DNA from: Bilabrum cf. latius
Taxonomy: Eukaryota > Bigyra: Bicosoecida > Bigyra > Bicosoecida
Length of the DNA: 48,068 nt
Reading direction: 5' to 3'
Assembly: GCA_965178125.1 (NCBI GenBank)
Contig: CBCXTV010000010.1
Span: forward strand, 1-48,068
The position numbers and the translations under genes are program-made. Under the pieces are notes generated by a model, which was given only the letters and a program-made list of their open reading frames with translations, searched no databases and was not told the DNA's origin. Positions 47,601-48,068 of this stretch are shown one piece after another. Position 1 is the first letter of the stretch. Each line of letters begins with the position of its first letter.

Positions 47601-48068
47601 CCTCATTGACCCCGGAAGCGTTGAATATTTAATGAAGACCCTTCGGAGGCTGACGAAGTTTGTCAGCTTGTCGGAGCGCAGCCTGGGTCCTTGTCAACAA
47701 ACATGGAGGGTTTCGGGGCGGATTTCCAGCGTTCCGCCTTGATTTCGAGTGCACTTCGAGGTCGGGATCGAAGCGGGGCGGGCGGTTCGTCATCCTCTGT
47801 GATACGCTCAGGAGGCGCCGACTTGATGCCCACCTTGTCCCCCAATCACTCCAGACGTAACTGGGGAACTCCTCCCGTCGTGGGCCGGGTACGCCTCCGA
47901 ATCCCACGCGAGCCGTTCCCCGCGGCGCACCGATAAGTGCCGCTGCAAGCGCACCAAGACTAGAGCGTTCTGCAGAACAACGTACTCCCTTCGCTCGGGA
48001 GCGTGGCACTTCAAGCAGTGCAGTGCGCCGGTTCTCGTGCACGCCCAGTCGCGCGGACGCCGCAGGTG
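44625..48068. other. Gene-poor region with remnants, copy 2
   Basis: Equivalent to 16796-20239. It contains the second hairpin element (44880-45024) with its 54-bp flanks, and remnants of the leader block (45829-46017), coiled-coil gene (46394-46549) and Rep (47074-47297). Differences seen: 16822 T to C and 20206 T to C. The window ends here, before region B would restart. Confidence 0.6.

Larger units (their letters stand above)
27830..48068. repeat. 27.8-kb repeat unit, copy 2 (partial, cut by window end)
   Basis: This is the second copy of region A, corresponding base for base to 1-20239. It ends inside the unit because the window ends. Differences noticed (copy 1 position): 131, 1183, 1700, 1837, 2037, 2709, 2902, 3273, 3330, 3372, 3801, 5552, 7187, 8830, 9070, 13062, 14232, 15155, 16822 and 20206. 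The list was made by eye and may miss some. Confidence 0.95.

Noticed and set aside
1-48068. Bacterial or phage origin suggested by GT25-like and Rep-like proteins
   Set aside because: There are no Shine-Dalgarno sites or operon spacing, and the pogo/CENP-B-type transposase, SR-rich tail and satellite are eukaryotic in character.

Overview
The window looks like nuclear or extrachromosomal DNA of a unicellular eukaryote, most plausibly a dinoflagellate-type alga. The evidence is a GC-rich sequence, long uninterrupted reading frames all on the + strand, no bacterial operon or ribosome-binding signals, a pogo/CENP-B-type DDE transposase, a eukaryotic CRESS-type Rep, and heavy direct-repeat and gene-fragment duplication. 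The host assignment is inference. I saw no rRNA, tRNA, telomere repeat or spliced leader that would settle it.

The dominant fact is a 27,829-bp direct repeat. Bases 1-20239 recur as 27830-48068 at constant offset, with about 20 substitutions found by eye and no indel. The window is therefore about 1.73 copies of one unit, either a tandem array or a circular molecule read more than once round. One complete unit is region A (1-20239) plus region B (20240-27829).

Region A carries eight co-directional genes. In order they are: a two-domain glycosyltransferase-like protein (1341-3902); a basic coiled-coil protein (4778-5248); an HUH endonuclease plus SF3 helicase Rep (6424-8709); a CxxC..CxxC protein (9114-9806); a double zinc-finger protein resembling Stc1-type fingers (10927-11973); a short coiled-coil protein (13076-13600); a DD35D transposase (14172-15776); and a third CxxC..CxxC protein that overlaps the transposase end (15731-16795). 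Just upstream of Rep lie a nested hairpin, five direct GCACTAC iteron-like repeats and an A/T-rich tract, which look like a replication origin. A second copy of the hairpin lies at 17117-17180, flanked by 54-bp direct repeats. The rest of A (16796-20239) holds decayed fragments of Rep, the coiled-coil gene and leader repeats.

Region B is a graveyard and workshop of the same genes. Two 955-956-bp mosaics, each joining same-strand pieces of the zinc-finger, glycosyltransferase, Rep and third zinc genes, are followed by a frameshifted zinc-finger/glycosyltransferase chimera, a micro-mosaic, a 97-bp palindrome, and a satellite of 398-bp units containing 54-bp sub-repeats.

My working model (inference) is a large Rep-encoding mobile or self-replicating element. 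Rep would act at the iteron/hairpin region. The DDE transposase and the CxxC proteins would serve integration or nucleic-acid binding. The glycosyltransferase is unexplained cargo.
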